A stretch of 64,000 nt of DNA from Prado023 sp963777855. Lineage in GTDB: Bacteria; Actinomycetota; Actinomycetes; S36-B12; CAIYMF01. The translations under genes were made by a program, and so were the position numbers. The notes beneath the pieces are model-generated. The model had not been told where the DNA came from. It did no database searches and saw only the letters and a program-made list of their open reading frames with translations. The stretch covers positions 62,001 to 126,000 of the forward strand of contig CAVZRW010000004.1 of assembly GCA_963777855.1 (NCBI GenBank), written 5' to 3'. Shown here piece by piece: positions 34,827 to 43,753 of this stretch (position 1 is the first letter of the stretch; each line of letters opens with the position of its first letter).

Positions 34827-35798
34827 TCAATCCGGCGTGGCCATCTCGTGGCGGACCGTCTCGGCCCACCCGTCGGCCAGCGGCCGGGGCGCATAGCCCA
34901 ATTCGCGGCGCGCCTTGGCGTTGGTCGCGATGTAGGTGGTTCCCGAGACCACCCGCAGGCCCTCGGCGGTGTACTGGTCGGGCAGTGGAACCACCTTGCC
35001 GAGAACGCCCGCGACCGGGGCCATCGCGCGCATGACGCCGGACGGCGCCCCGATCGGCGCCCGGCGCCCGGACACGTCCGCGGCCACCGACATCGCCTCC
35101 TGCAGCGTGTGCGAGGGCCCCGCGATGATGTAGGTCCGCCCGGCCGGGGCGAGGTCCATGGCCAGGATGTGCCCGTCGGCGATGTCGTCCACGTGCGCCC
35201 AGGAGTAGGCCGTGCCCGTGGGGACCGCCGGCATGCGCCCGCGGAGGAACTGGCGCAGGGTGGTGCGCACCGAACTCGTGTCCCCGGGGCCGTAGACCAG
35301 GCCCGGCATCACGATGACCAGCGGCAGGCCCTCGGCGATCCGCGCCGTCGCGATCCGGTGCGCCTCGGCCTTGGTCGTGTCGTACAGGCTCAGGTGCCGG
35401 CCGACGAAACGGTAGGACTCGTCGACCTCCACCCCGTGCGTGTCGGAGTTCACGGCCAGGGTGGAGGTGTACACGCCCTTGGGAGCACCGACCTCGGCCA
35501 TCACGTCGAGCACGTTGCGGGTGCCGTCGACGTTCGTGGCCCAGGCGGCGTCGTGGTCGGCCGAGCCGACCCTGTACCAGCCCGCGATGTGGAAGACCCC
35601 GTCGACGGCGTGCATCGGCTCCACGAGGCTCGCCCGGTCGGACACGTCGCCGCGCACGAGCTCCACGCCCATGTCGGCCAGGTCTCGCGCCCGGGACGGA
35701 TCGCGCACGACCGCGACGACCTCGTCGCCCCGCTCGCGCAACTTGTGCGCCACGACGCCGCCGATGAACCCGGTCGCACCCGTCACGAAGTACCTCAT
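34827..35798 (-). CDS. NAD-dependent epimerase/dehydratase (extended SDR)
   Basis: A 323-residue extended short-chain dehydrogenase. The N-terminus MRYFVTGATGFIGGVVAHKL carries TGATGFIG. GVFHIAGWYR is the substrate-side NAG-like motif, and the catalytic tyrosine and lysine are in SLYDTTKAEAHR. PLVIVMPGLVYGPGD follows. Related actinobacterial proteins act on sugars, flavonoids or sterols; the substrate here is unknown. ATG 35798 follows GGGGAG-like purines. Confidence 0.87.
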   Translation of the reverse strand: MRYFVTGATGFIGGVVAHKLRERGDEVVAVVRDPSRARDLADMGVELVRGDVSDRASLVEPMHAVDGVFHIAGWYRVGSADHDAAWATNVDGTRNVLDVMAEVGAPKGVYTSTLAVNSDTHGVEVDESYRFVGRHLSLYDTTKAEAHRIATARIAEGLPLVIVMPGLVYGPGDTSSVRTTLRQFLRGRMPAVPTGTAYSWAHVDDIADGHILAMDLAPAGRTYIIAGPSHTLQEAMSVAADVSGRRAPIGAPSGVMRAMAPVAGVLGKVVPLPDQYTAEGLRVVSGTTYIATNAKARRELGYAPRPLADGWAETVRHEMATPD

Positions 35799-35939
35799 GA
35801 AGGGGAGCCTAACCGCGGCCGCCGCACCACGCGCCCTCCTCCTCGGCCCAGGGATCGCCTCGCGCCGCCGACGCCACGGCATCCGGGCTCGGCCGGGCCG
35901 CCGCTTGCGCCCGTCAGCACCGCGCGTGACCATGGGCCC

Positions 35940-36119
35940 GTGGACCCGACTCCCCCGTGCGCGCGCTGCGGTCACGACGCCGAGGTCGACATCGCCGAGC
36001 TGTGGCTGTGCCTCGACTGCTACCACGTGGCGGGCTCGACGTGCGCGGGAGTGGGCCCGCTGGCACGCACCCGATCGACCACGGGGGGCCCCGCGCCGGG
36101 TGAGGCGGAGGTCTGCTGA
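35940..36119 (+). CDS. small zinc-ribbon-like protein
   Basis: A 59-residue protein starting at GTG 35940. Two CxxC pairs, PCARCGHDAEVD and LWLCLDCYH, could bind one zinc ion. The rest is Gly/Thr-rich. It ends 2 nt before the next gene, with which it is probably co-translated. The codon pattern supports it. It may modulate the adjacent reductase-like protein, but there is no direct evidence. Confidence 0.6.
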   Translation: MDPTPPCARCGHDAEVDIAELWLCLDCYHVAGSTCAGVGPLARTRSTTGGPAPGEAEVC

Positions 36120-36121
36120 CG

Positions 36122-36862
36122 ATGCGGATCCTGGTCACCGGCATGTCCGGCACGGTGGCGCCGAGGTTCCACGCCCGGGCCCGCGACGTGGGGCACGAGG
36201 TGCTGGGCTGGGACCGTGGCCGGGTGTCGCCCGACGACCCCGGGGCCTGCCAGCAGTTCCTGGCCGCCACGGCCCCCACGGCGATCGTGCACATGGCGTT
36301 CGGAGCCGAGGCATGGGCGGGACTGCTGGCCGGTGCCGCGGCAGAGCGCAGCATTCCGTTCGTCCTGACCTCGACGTCGATGGTCTTCGCACAGCGACCC
36401 GATGGGCCCTACCCGATCGATGCCCCGCGCACGGCGACCGACGACTACGGCAGCTACAAGGTGCGCTGCGAGGATGCGGTGCTGGGTGCAAGCGCCGAGG
36501 CCATGGTCGCGCGGCTCGGGTACCAGATCGACCAGGACGGGCACGGGAACAACATGCTCGCCCACCTCGACGCCGAGCAGGACCGTACGGGGCGTGTCCG
36601 CGCCAGCACGCGATGGATCCCCGCGGCTGCCTTCCTCGACGACACGGCTGCCGCGTTGCTGGGCCTGCTCGAGGGACCCTCGCCGGGCGTGCACCACCTC
36701 GACGGCAACGCCGGCCCTGCGTGGACGCATGCGCGGATCGTGGCCGCACTCGCCGAGCAGATGGGGCGCGCGTGGCACATCGAGCAGGCTGCTGAACCCG
36801 TCCACGACCAGCGCCTGCTCGGGTCCGAGCGGATTACGGCGATCGACACCCGGCTCAGCTGA
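36122..36862 (+). CDS. NAD(P)-dependent sugar reductase/epimerase-like SDR (RmlD-related)
   Basis: A 246-residue Rossmann protein beginning MRILVTGMSGTVAPRF. TAIVHMAFGAEAWAG, VLTSTSMVFAQ and the catalytic-type YGSYKVRCEDAVL (Y-x3-K) are in order, as in dTDP-dehydrorhamnose reductases. It is shorter than typical RmlD, with a reduced C-terminal substrate domain. Directly downstream of the small zinc-ribbon gene. Confidence 0.8.
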   Translation: MRILVTGMSGTVAPRFHARARDVGHEVLGWDRGRVSPDDPGACQQFLAATAPTAIVHMAFGAEAWAGLLAGAAAERSIPFVLTSTSMVFAQRPDGPYPIDAPRTATDDYGSYKVRCEDAVLGASAEAMVARLGYQIDQDGHGNNMLAHLDAEQDRTGRVRASTRWIPAAAFLDDTAAALLGLLEGPSPGVHHLDGNAGPAWTHARIVAALAEQMGRAWHIEQAAEPVHDQRLLGSERITAIDTRLS

Positions 36863-36975
36863 GCCCGAGCGCCGCGGCCCGGCGCAGATCCGTCCGGCTC
36901 ACGTGTCGAAATGCCGCCACCTCGCGCGACACACTGATGACGGCACCCCAGCCGTCCGCAGCGAGAGGAACCACC

Positions 36976-37338
36976 ATGAAGTACGTGCTGATGTACACCT
37001 CCAGCCCTGAGGTCGACGCCACCATCGACCCCGCAGACGCCGAGGCCGTGTACGGCGAGGTGTTCGGCTGGTTCGAGCGCAACGGCGCTGCCTTCTCCGA
37101 CTCGGGCGCCGAGCTCCAGGGCGTGCAGACGGCCACCACGGTCCGCGGCGAGGCGGGCTCCGTCGTCGTCGATGGGCCGTTCAGCGAGGCGAAGGAGGTC
37201 ATCGGAGGGTTCAGCGTGATCGACGTTCCCGACCTCGACGCCGCCATCGCGCTGGCCCGGACCTGGCCGATGCTCCGGTTCCCCGGGGTGTCGGTGGAGA
37301 TCCGCCCGGTCGTCGACCACTCCGGGCACATGGGATAG
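36976..37338 (+). CDS. YCII/DGPF-domain protein
   Basis: A 120-residue ferredoxin-like-fold protein. MKYVLMYTSSP, the VVVDGPFSEAKEVIGGF core containing the DGPF signature and PDLDAAIALARTWP are typical. In actinobacteria these proteins are encoded immediately before ECF42 sigma factors, as here (4 nt apart). Their biochemical role is unknown. Preceded by GAGAGGAACC-type purines. Confidence 0.85.
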   Translation: MKYVLMYTSSPEVDATIDPADAEAVYGEVFGWFERNGAAFSDSGAELQGVQTATTVRGEAGSVVVDGPFSEAKEVIGGFSVIDVPDLDAAIALARTWPMLRFPGVSVEIRPVVDHSGHMG

Positions 37339-37342
37339 CCGC

Positions 37343-38632
37343 ATGGACGCGCAGGTCGACCTCGAGCGGGTGATCCGCTCGGACGCGGGCCGGCTGGTCG
37401 CCCGGCTGGCCCGCGTGGTCGACTTCGACACCGCCGAGGACGCGGTGGCCGAGGCGGTGGCCGATGCCTGGGCCACCTGGCCGGTGACGGGCGTCCCACG
37501 CAACCCCGGCGGGTGGCTGGCCACTGCGGCCCACCGCAACGCGATCGACCGGCTGCGCTCCCGGGAACGGACCCAACGGCTCGTGGATCGGCTCGGGGCC
37601 GACCCGACGTGGGCCTCGGAGGGCACCGAGCCACACACCGAGCGGGATTGGCAGGGGACCCCGTCTACGGGCGTCCGCGGGTCGGCATCGCCGACCCAGC
37701 CCCCGGACGAGCGGATCCCGATGCTGTTCGCGGCGTGCCACCCCGCCCTGCCGGTGGAGTCGCGGCTCCCGCTGACCCTGCGCGCCGTCGTGGGGCTCAC
37801 GACCGAGCAGATCGCGCGGGCCTTCCTGGCCCCCGCGCCCACGATCGGCCAGCGGATCAGCCGGGCCAAGCGCAAGATCGTCAGCGCCGGGATCAGCCTC
37901 CGGGTCCCCGACCCCGTGGACCTGCCCGCACGCCTCGACGACGTGCTGGCCGTCTGCGCGCTCATGTACAACGAGGGCTACCTCACCTCCACGGGGCCCG
38001 GGATGGACGATCGCGCACTGGCTGCGGACGCCATCTGGCTGGCCTCGCTGATCGCCACGGCCTTCCCGGAGGAGCCCGAGGCGTTGGGACTCCTGGCCCT
38101 CATGACCCTGCAGGACGCGCGTCGGGAGGCCCGCACCGCCGGGGGGCGGCTGGTGCGACTGCCCGAGCAGGACCGTTCCCTGTACCGCACCGCCGACATC
38201 GCCCGCGCCGTGGCGCTGATCGAGCGTGCGGCAGCGATCGGCCGCGGTCGGGCGGGGCCCTTCCAGCTGCAGGCGGCGATCGCGGCGGTGCACTGCGAGG
38301 CGCCGACCTGGGCCGGCACGGACTGGCTGCAGATCGTGATCCTCTACGACATGCTGCTGCACCTGGCGCCCTCGCCGGTGACCCGGCTCAACAGGGCGAT
38401 CGCCAGCGCCGAGGTGTTCGGACCGGCCCAGGCCCTCGTGGAGGTCGACGCCCTCGGCGGGCGCCTGCATGCCTACGCGCCCTGGCACGCCACCCGCGCC
38501 GAGCTGCTGCGCCGGCTCGACCGCGAGGACGAGGCGCGCGCAGCCGACGCCGTGGCCCTCACCCTGACGGCCAACCCCGCCGAGCAGGTGCTGCTGCGCG
38601 AGCGGCTCGCCCGACCGCCCACGCCCGCCTAG
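37343..38632 (+). CDS. ECF42-type RNA polymerase sigma factor with C-terminal extension (DUF6596)
   Basis: A 429-residue sigma factor. Region 2 is AEDAVAEAVADAWATWP, with LATAAHRNAIDRLRSRER. Region 4 is LPLTLRAVVGLTTEQIARAFL plus APTIGQRISRAKRKI. The C-terminal half is the TPR-like extension that defines group ECF42 (YNEGYLTSTGPGMDDRALA, LLALMTLQDARREAR, ALVEVDALGGRLHAYAPWHA). No anti-sigma gene is adjacent; in this group the C-terminal extension and the DGPF partner are thought to control activity. Confidence 0.9.
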   Translation: MDAQVDLERVIRSDAGRLVARLARVVDFDTAEDAVAEAVADAWATWPVTGVPRNPGGWLATAAHRNAIDRLRSRERTQRLVDRLGADPTWASEGTEPHTERDWQGTPSTGVRGSASPTQPPDERIPMLFAACHPALPVESRLPLTLRAVVGLTTEQIARAFLAPAPTIGQRISRAKRKIVSAGISLRVPDPVDLPARLDDVLAVCALMYNEGYLTSTGPGMDDRALAADAIWLASLIATAFPEEPEALGLLALMTLQDARREARTAGGRLVRLPEQDRSLYRTADIARAVALIERAAAIGRGRAGPFQLQAAIAAVHCEAPTWAGTDWLQIVILYDMLLHLAPSPVTRLNRAIASAEVFGPAQALVEVDALGGRLHAYAPWHATRAELLRRLDREDEARAADAVALTLTANPAEQVLLRERLARPPTPA

Positions 38633-38670
38633 GGTGCAGGTGCTTCGTGGCGGATGAGGCGGGCGCCGGG

Positions 38671-39867
38671 TCACGCAGTCTCAGGCCCGCCCGAGCGCGC
38701 CGGGCCAAGGCGCTCCGCGTCCTCCTGCTCCGCCCGCTCGGCCTGCTCGGGGTGCTCGGCCGGCTCCGCACACTCGGCATGCTCCGCCTGCTCCGCCTGC
38801 TCGGCCTGCTCGGCCTGCTCGGCCTGCTCGGCCTGCTCGGCCTGCTCCGCCTGCTCCGCCTGCTCCGCCTGCTCGGACCGGTCGATCCGCAGCACCGCGA
38901 GGGCCACCGCCCCGGCGATCAGCGCCCCCAGGAGGGTGGCGAGCACCCGTTCGAGGGCATTGCTGGCCGTCTGCTCGGCGGTCCCGGAGCCCAGGAGCAC
39001 GACGAAGGGCGTGAGGTAGGCCACCTGTTGGGCGTAGCGGCCGAGCACCGCGCTGGCCACCATCGGCACCAGCAGCAGCCCGGCGACCGCCAGTGACGCC
39101 CATCCGGGCAGCAGCAGGGCCAGGCCGAGGCCCAGCGCCGCCCCCAGCACGGTGCCGACCACGCGCTGGCGTGCGACGTCCTGCGTCTCGCGGCCGTACG
39201 GCCGCAGCACGACCGTCATGGTCATCACCATCCAGTAGCCGTGCGGGACGTCCCACCGCGTCATCAGCCAGACCGCCAGCCCCACGACCGCGGCCATGGC
39301 CACCGCATGGCGCCACGCCTCGCCGGCACCGACCGCCGCGGGTGCCGCGTCCGGTCGCTCGTGGGCTCCGAGCAGCAGGCTCACGATCAGCGCACCAGCC
39401 AGGACACCGAGCCCGACCCGCGCGGGGTCGAAGGACGTCGGGATGCTGGTGTAGACCGCGGCGATGGTGGGCAGGCCGGCGAGCAGGCCGGTGGAGACCA
39501 CGTTCGCCGGGGCGACCAGCAGGCACGCCAGGGCCGCGAAGCACGCAGCGGGCAGGGCCTGGCCGTGCACGCCGACCGCGGCGACCGCGGTCAGGGCGGC
39601 GGGCACCGACAGGGCCAGTGCATAGCGCCGCGGCACCGCCAGAGCCGGTGCCAGGCCGCCGGTGTAGCCCAGGCCGACGGCCATCGCCGCCGTGGCCCCC
39701 ACCAGCGCGTAGGCGACCACCACGGGCACCAGCAGCGCCACGATCACCCGCAGCGAGCCGCGCAGGACCGGGACCGGGATGGCCCAACCCTGGGCGAACC
39801 CCGGCTCGGGCACGGGCTCGGGCCTGGCCGCCGGCTCGTGGGCGGCTCGGTCGGCGGGCATGCGCAT
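38671..39867 (-). CDS. FUSC-family membrane protein with a (EQA)n tail
   Basis: A 398-residue integral membrane protein with two blocks of about five helices (VIVALLVPVVVAYALVGAT, and GYWMVMTMTVVLRPYGRETQ with the FUSC core RVVGTVLGAALGLGLALLL). FUSC proteins are putative aromatic-acid or fusaric-acid exporters. After the last helix comes a hydrophilic tail with ten EQA triplets and degenerate relatives (EHA, ECA, EPA, ERA). ATG 39867 or 39861. Confidence 0.8.
   Translation of the reverse strand: MRMPADRAAHEPAARPEPVPEPGFAQGWAIPVPVLRGSLRVIVALLVPVVVAYALVGATAAMAVGLGYTGGLAPALAVPRRYALALSVPAALTAVAAVGVHGQALPAACFAALACLLVAPANVVSTGLLAGLPTIAAVYTSIPTSFDPARVGLGVLAGALIVSLLLGAHERPDAAPAAVGAGEAWRHAVAMAAVVGLAVWLMTRWDVPHGYWMVMTMTVVLRPYGRETQDVARQRVVGTVLGAALGLGLALLLPGWASLAVAGLLLVPMVASAVLGRYAQQVAYLTPFVVLLGSGTAEQTASNALERVLATLLGALIAGAVALAVLRIDRSEQAEQAEQAEQAEQAEQAEQAEQAEQAEQAEHAECAEPAEHPEQAERAEQEDAERLGPARSGGPETA
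38721..38878 (-). repeat. 9-bp tandem repeat encoding the (EQA)n tail
   Basis: The unit GCCTGCTCS on the plus strand is repeated ten times without interruption from about 38785 to 38876 and more loosely to the left. Because the unit is 9 bp, copy number can change without breaking the frame. Confidence 0.85.
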
Positions 39868-39994
39868 CAGGGTAGGCGTCGCGCCGTCCGGGAGGGCGAC
39901 CCGCGCACCACGGCCGCTGGCGTCGGACTCGCCATCGGCAGTCCGCCGCAGTGGCACAGGACTGCGGGCCGTCACGGGCCGTAGCCTTCGGCCC

Positions 39995-41296
39995 ATGCAC
40001 TCCAGCACCGCCCTGCTGACCGACCACTACGAGTTCACGATGCTCGATGCGGCGCTGCAGGCCGGCACCGCGTCGCGCCGCTGCGTGTTCGAGGCGTTCG
40101 GCCGCCGCCTTCCGCGCGACCGCGCCTATCTGGTCAACGCCGGGACGGGGCGCCTGCTGGACCTCATCGCCGACTTCCGCCTCGGTGACGACGAGCTCGC
40201 CCACCTCGAGCGGGCCGCGGTGGTCTCGCCCGGAACGCTGGCGTGGCTGGCCCAGTACCGCTTCGACGGCGACATCGACGGCTACGCCGAGGGCGAGCTG
40301 TTCTTCCCCGGCTCGCCGCTGATGACGGTGCGCACCGACTTCGCCACCGGGGTGGTCCTGGAGACCCTGATCCTCTCGGTGCTCAACCACGACGTGGCCG
40401 TGGCCTCCGCGGCCAGCCGCATGTGGGTGCAGGCCCGGGGCCGCCAGCTCATCGAGATGGGCTCGCGACGCACCCACGAGAGGTCGGCCGTCGCCGCGGC
40501 CCGCGCGGCGTGGATCGCCGGGTTCGACGCGAGCAGCAACGTGGAGGCCGGGCGCAGCTACGGCGTCCCGACCGCCGGCACAGCCGCGCACGCCTTCACC
40601 CTGCTGCACGACACCGAGCGCGACGCCTTCGCCGCCCAGGTCGCGGCCCTCGGGGCCGGCACGACCCTGCTGGTCGACACCTACGACACGATGGAGGGCA
40701 TCCGCAACGCGCTGGCCGTGGCCGGGCCGCAGTTGGGCGCGGTCCGCCTGGACTCCGGGGACCTCGGCGCACTCGCGGCGCAGGCGCGCGCGCTGCTCGA
40801 CGCCTCCGGGGCGGCCGGCACCCGGATCGTGGCCAGCTCCGACCTCGACGAGTACGCGATCGCCGACCTGGCCACGGCGCCCGTGGACACCTACGGGGTG
40901 GGCACGTCGGTGGTCACCGGGTCCGGGTCGCCCGCGGCGGGGCTGGTGTTCAAGGTGGTGGAGGTCGACGGCCGGCCCGTGGCCAAGGCCTCGGCGAGCG
41001 GGAAGTCGAGCTCGGGGGGCCAGAAGGAGGCGGTCCGGCGGATCAGCAGTGAGGGCGTGGCCGTGGCCGAGATCGTGGGCCGCGGGGCCACCGACGAGGC
41101 GGGACGCCGGCTGCCGGGCGTGGCCGAGGGACGCGACCGGCCGCTGCTGGTCCCGCTGGTGCGCGACGGACAGCGGGTGGACACCACCACGCTCGCCGAC
41201 GCGCGCGCGCGGCACCGCACCAGCGTCGCCGAGCTCCCCGAGGCCGGCCGGGCCCTGCGCGCCGAGGGGCCTGCGATCCCCACGCTGAGGGTCTGA
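39995..41296 (+). CDS. pncB: nicotinate phosphoribosyltransferase
   Basis: The NAD-salvage enzyme that joins nicotinate and PRPP using ATP. 433 residues. STALLTDHYEFTMLDAAL at the N-terminus, the GSRRTHE histidine loop (the phosphorylated histidine region), TGTAAHAFTLLH and RLDSGDLGALA are characteristic. A zinc-like or loop insertion before the C-terminus is absent. The ATG at 39995 lies 127 nt after the divergent FUSC start codon. Confidence 0.92.
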   Translation: MHSSTALLTDHYEFTMLDAALQAGTASRRCVFEAFGRRLPRDRAYLVNAGTGRLLDLIADFRLGDDELAHLERAAVVSPGTLAWLAQYRFDGDIDGYAEGELFFPGSPLMTVRTDFATGVVLETLILSVLNHDVAVASAASRMWVQARGRQLIEMGSRRTHERSAVAAARAAWIAGFDASSNVEAGRSYGVPTAGTAAHAFTLLHDTERDAFAAQVAALGAGTTLLVDTYDTMEGIRNALAVAGPQLGAVRLDSGDLGALAAQARALLDASGAAGTRIVASSDLDEYAIADLATAPVDTYGVGTSVVTGSGSPAAGLVFKVVEVDGRPVAKASASGKSSSGGQKEAVRRISSEGVAVAEIVGRGATDEAGRRLPGVAEGRDRPLLVPLVRDGQRVDTTTLADARARHRTSVAELPEAGRALRAEGPAIPTLRV

Positions 41297-41566
41297 GCCG
41301 GCACCGGAGCCGGCCGTAGAGGGTGGTGCGGCTGGACCCGTTCGGGGTCAGGAAGGCATACGAGGCGTTGCGGTCCTGGATCGACCCGAAGCCCGTGCGG
41401 GCGATCGTGGACAGGCCGGCCATCCCGGCCGCGTCGGGCCGCCCTCTTGAGGCGTGGTTCAGGTCGCGTTGACCCTCCCCGGCGCGCCGTGCGGGCCCCG
41501 CTCGGACGGCCGCCGCCTGACTTGTCCCGGGCTGCCCGATATGCCGGCTGGGCGCCTTGGGCGCGC

Positions 41567-42136
41567 CTACTCGTCGCTCGGGAGGATCGACAGCACCCGG
41601 GCGATGAAGTCCGCGAACTCGGCCATGTAGGAGGCCAGGAACTGCTCGGTGTTCGGGTCGGTGACCACGCCGTCCTCGGTGATCAGGTCGGGCGTGAACG
41701 AGATGTAGGCCTCGATGCGGTTCATCTGCGGGGAGTTGCAGAACGACAGCACGCCGCGAAGGCTCTGCTGGGCGATCGCGGTGCCGATCCTGCCCGGGGA
41801 GGCCCCGATGATCGCCGAGGGCTTGCGGTTGAACGAGTTCGTGCCCCAGGGGCGGCTGGCCCAGTCGATGGCGTTCTTCAGCCCGCCGGGGATCGAGCGG
41901 TTGTACTCCGGGGTCACGAAGAGCACCGCGTCGACCGCGGCGATCGCCTCCTTGAGCGCGACCCCGGCCGGCGGGTAGGCCGCGTCGTAGTCCGGGCTGT
42001 ACAGGGGCAGGTCCTTGATCGGGATCTCCACGAGGTGCAGGTTCTGCGGGGCGAGACCGACCAGCGCCATGGCCAGCCGTCGGTTGATCGAGGTGCTCGA
42101 CAGGCTCCCGACGAAGTAGCCGACGGTGTGCTCCAT
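41567..42136 (-). CDS. NADPH-dependent FMN reductase (flavodoxin fold)
   Basis: A 189-residue flavoprotein. VGSLSSTSINRRLAMAL is the FMN-phosphate loop, LFVTPEYNRSIPGGLKNAID the family signature, and GASPGRIGTAIAQQSLRG follows. Such enzymes reduce quinones, azo dyes or chromate. ATG 42136 has GGAGGACTGCC upstream. The 270-nt gap before it (41297-41566) shows no gene I can support. Confidence 0.9.
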   Translation of the reverse strand: MEHTVGYFVGSLSSTSINRRLAMALVGLAPQNLHLVEIPIKDLPLYSPDYDAAYPPAGVALKEAIAAVDAVLFVTPEYNRSIPGGLKNAIDWASRPWGTNSFNRKPSAIIGASPGRIGTAIAQQSLRGVLSFCNSPQMNRIEAYISFTPDLITEDGVVTDPNTEQFLASYMAEFADFIARVLSILPSDE

Positions 42137-42351
42137 GGCAGTCCTCCAGTCCCTGATCGAGGCCTGCTGGCAGCAGCCCGCGGCCTGCCCCGACGCTAGC
42201 CGAGGGCGCCCTGGCCCGCCAGAGGGCCGGCGGCCCGGGGCGTGGCCGGCCACGACCGGTCGCGCATGGGCAGCTGGCTGACTACGGTCGAGGTATAGAC
42301 GCGCGCCCTGCCCCCCGAGAGCCCCGCCCCCACCGGTCGGGGCTGCTCGCC

Positions 42352-43572
42352 GTGGGCGCACTCGCGCTGGCGGTGCTCGGCGCGTGCACCTCGGGCACGG
42401 GCGTCCCGGACGGGGCGCCGACCCCCTCGACGGGCGCATCCACCCCGCCCACGTCTCCGGCGACCAGCCCTCCGGCAGACGGGTCGGCGTCAGGCCGGCC
42501 GGGGTCGGGCCGGCCTGCGTCGACGCAGCCGACAGCCCGGGTGTCCGGGGTCCGCGTGGCCAGCACGATCGCGGGGTTCGAGACCCCCTGGGACCTGCGG
42601 TTCCTGCCCGATGGGACCCCCGTGGTGACCGAGCGGCCCGGGCGGATCGTGGCCATCGTCGACGGCCGGCGCCGGATCGTCGCCGAGGTCCCCGGCGTGG
42701 TGGCCAACGGCGAGGGCGGCCTGATGGGGCTGGCCCTCGACCCACAGTTCGCGCAGAACCGCCGGATCTACCTGTGCCACGCCTTCGGTCGGGCTGGCGC
42801 GGTCACCGACGTGCGGGTCGTGCGCGTGCGCCTGGCCGAGGACCTCTCCGGGATCGGTGACCCGACCCCGGTGCTGACCGGGATCCCGGCGGGCGCGGGC
42901 AACCGCCACCTCGGGTGCCGCCTCGAGGTGGGGCCGGACGGGATGCTCTGGATCACCACCGGCGACGCGGTGCAGCCCACGGCCCCGCAGGACCCCCGCA
43001 GCCGCGCTGGGAAGGTGCTGCGCGCGACGCTCAACGGCAGCCCCGCGCCCGGCAACCATGGGGGCTCGTGGGACCCGTACGTGTACACCCTCGGGCACCG
43101 CAACGCCCAGGGCCTGGCCTTCCGGCCCTCGGACGGCTCCCCCTTCGAGGTCGAGCACGGAACGGGCTGCGACGACGAGATCAACGTCCTGGCCCCGGGG
43201 GCCAACTACGGCTGGGACCCGGTCGGTCCCGGCGGCTCCTACGCCGAGGACGCCCCGATGACCTCACCGCGGATCCCCGGCGCCGTGGAGGCGGCCTGGT
43301 CCTCGGGATGCCCCACCATCGCGCCGTCCGGCGCCGAGTTCCTGACCGGCAGCGCCTGGGGCCCGTGGGCCGGGCAGCTCGCCGTCGCCGTCCTCAAGGA
43401 CCGCCAGCTGCTGCTCGCCGAGACCGAGGGCCGCTCGGTCAGGGCAGCCCGCGTGCTGCTCGACGGCGAGCTCGGCCGCCTGCGCACGGTGCGCAACGCC
43501 CCCGACGGAAGCCTCTGGGTCACCGTGGATGCGAACCCCGGGGTGGTGGCCCGGATCGTCCCGGTGGAGTGA
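42352..43572 (+). CDS. PQQ-dependent aldose sugar dehydrogenase-like lipoprotein
   Basis: A secreted six-bladed beta-propeller of about 400 residues. The N-terminus has a short hydrophobic stretch ending LAVLGAC (lipobox), then a Ser/Pro/Thr linker of 50 residues. The catalytic domain has GFETPWDLRFLPDGTPVVTE, NGEGGLMGLALDPQF, HLGCRLEVGPDGMLWITTGD (the catalytic-histidine-type region), YTLGHRNAQGLAF and NVLAPGANYGWDP. GTG 42352 gives no N-terminal basic residues; upstream in-frame codons are HRSGLLA with no standard start, so a CTG start near 42343 or a sequence error is possible. Confidence 0.8.
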   Translation: MGALALAVLGACTSGTGVPDGAPTPSTGASTPPTSPATSPPADGSASGRPGSGRPASTQPTARVSGVRVASTIAGFETPWDLRFLPDGTPVVTERPGRIVAIVDGRRRIVAEVPGVVANGEGGLMGLALDPQFAQNRRIYLCHAFGRAGAVTDVRVVRVRLAEDLSGIGDPTPVLTGIPAGAGNRHLGCRLEVGPDGMLWITTGDAVQPTAPQDPRSRAGKVLRATLNGSPAPGNHGGSWDPYVYTLGHRNAQGLAFRPSDGSPFEVEHGTGCDDEINVLAPGANYGWDPVGPGGSYAEDAPMTSPRIPGAVEAAWSSGCPTIAPSGAEFLTGSAWGPWAGQLAVAVLKDRQLLLAETEGRSVRAARVLLDGELGRLRTVRNAPDGSLWVTVDANPGVVARIVPVE

Positions 43573-43700
43573 GGCCCGGGTCCCGTTCGAGGATGGCCCC
43601 GGACGCCTCCCCGGACGCCCCGGCGTCGGGAGCGGTGCACAGCCCCGGGTTGGGTCCTCCCCGGGGCCGCCACACCCACCCCGGGTTTCCGATCCGAGGG

Positions 43701-43724
43701 TTGATGGTGCACGATTGCTCAATG
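43701..43724. promoter_or_regulatory. candidate ArsR-type operator before the metalloid genes
   Basis: TTGATGGTGCACGATTGCTCAAT is a loose inverted repeat with TTGA and TCAA ends, 30 nt before the aquaporin start. ArsR/SmtB repressors often bind TTGA-TCAA-ended sites. No arsR gene is in the window. Confidence 0.4.
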
Positions 43725-43753
43725 CACGTTGCCGTATTCCGGGAGGGGAGCTC

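Noticed and set aside
38721..38878. Possible CRISPR-like array
   Set aside because: The 9-bp units are contiguous without spacers and encode an in-frame EQA tail.
41297..41566. Protein-like short frames on both strands after pncB (for example LDPFGVRKAYEALRSWID on +)
   Set aside because: Both strands look equally coding, there is no start signal, and neither resembles a known family.
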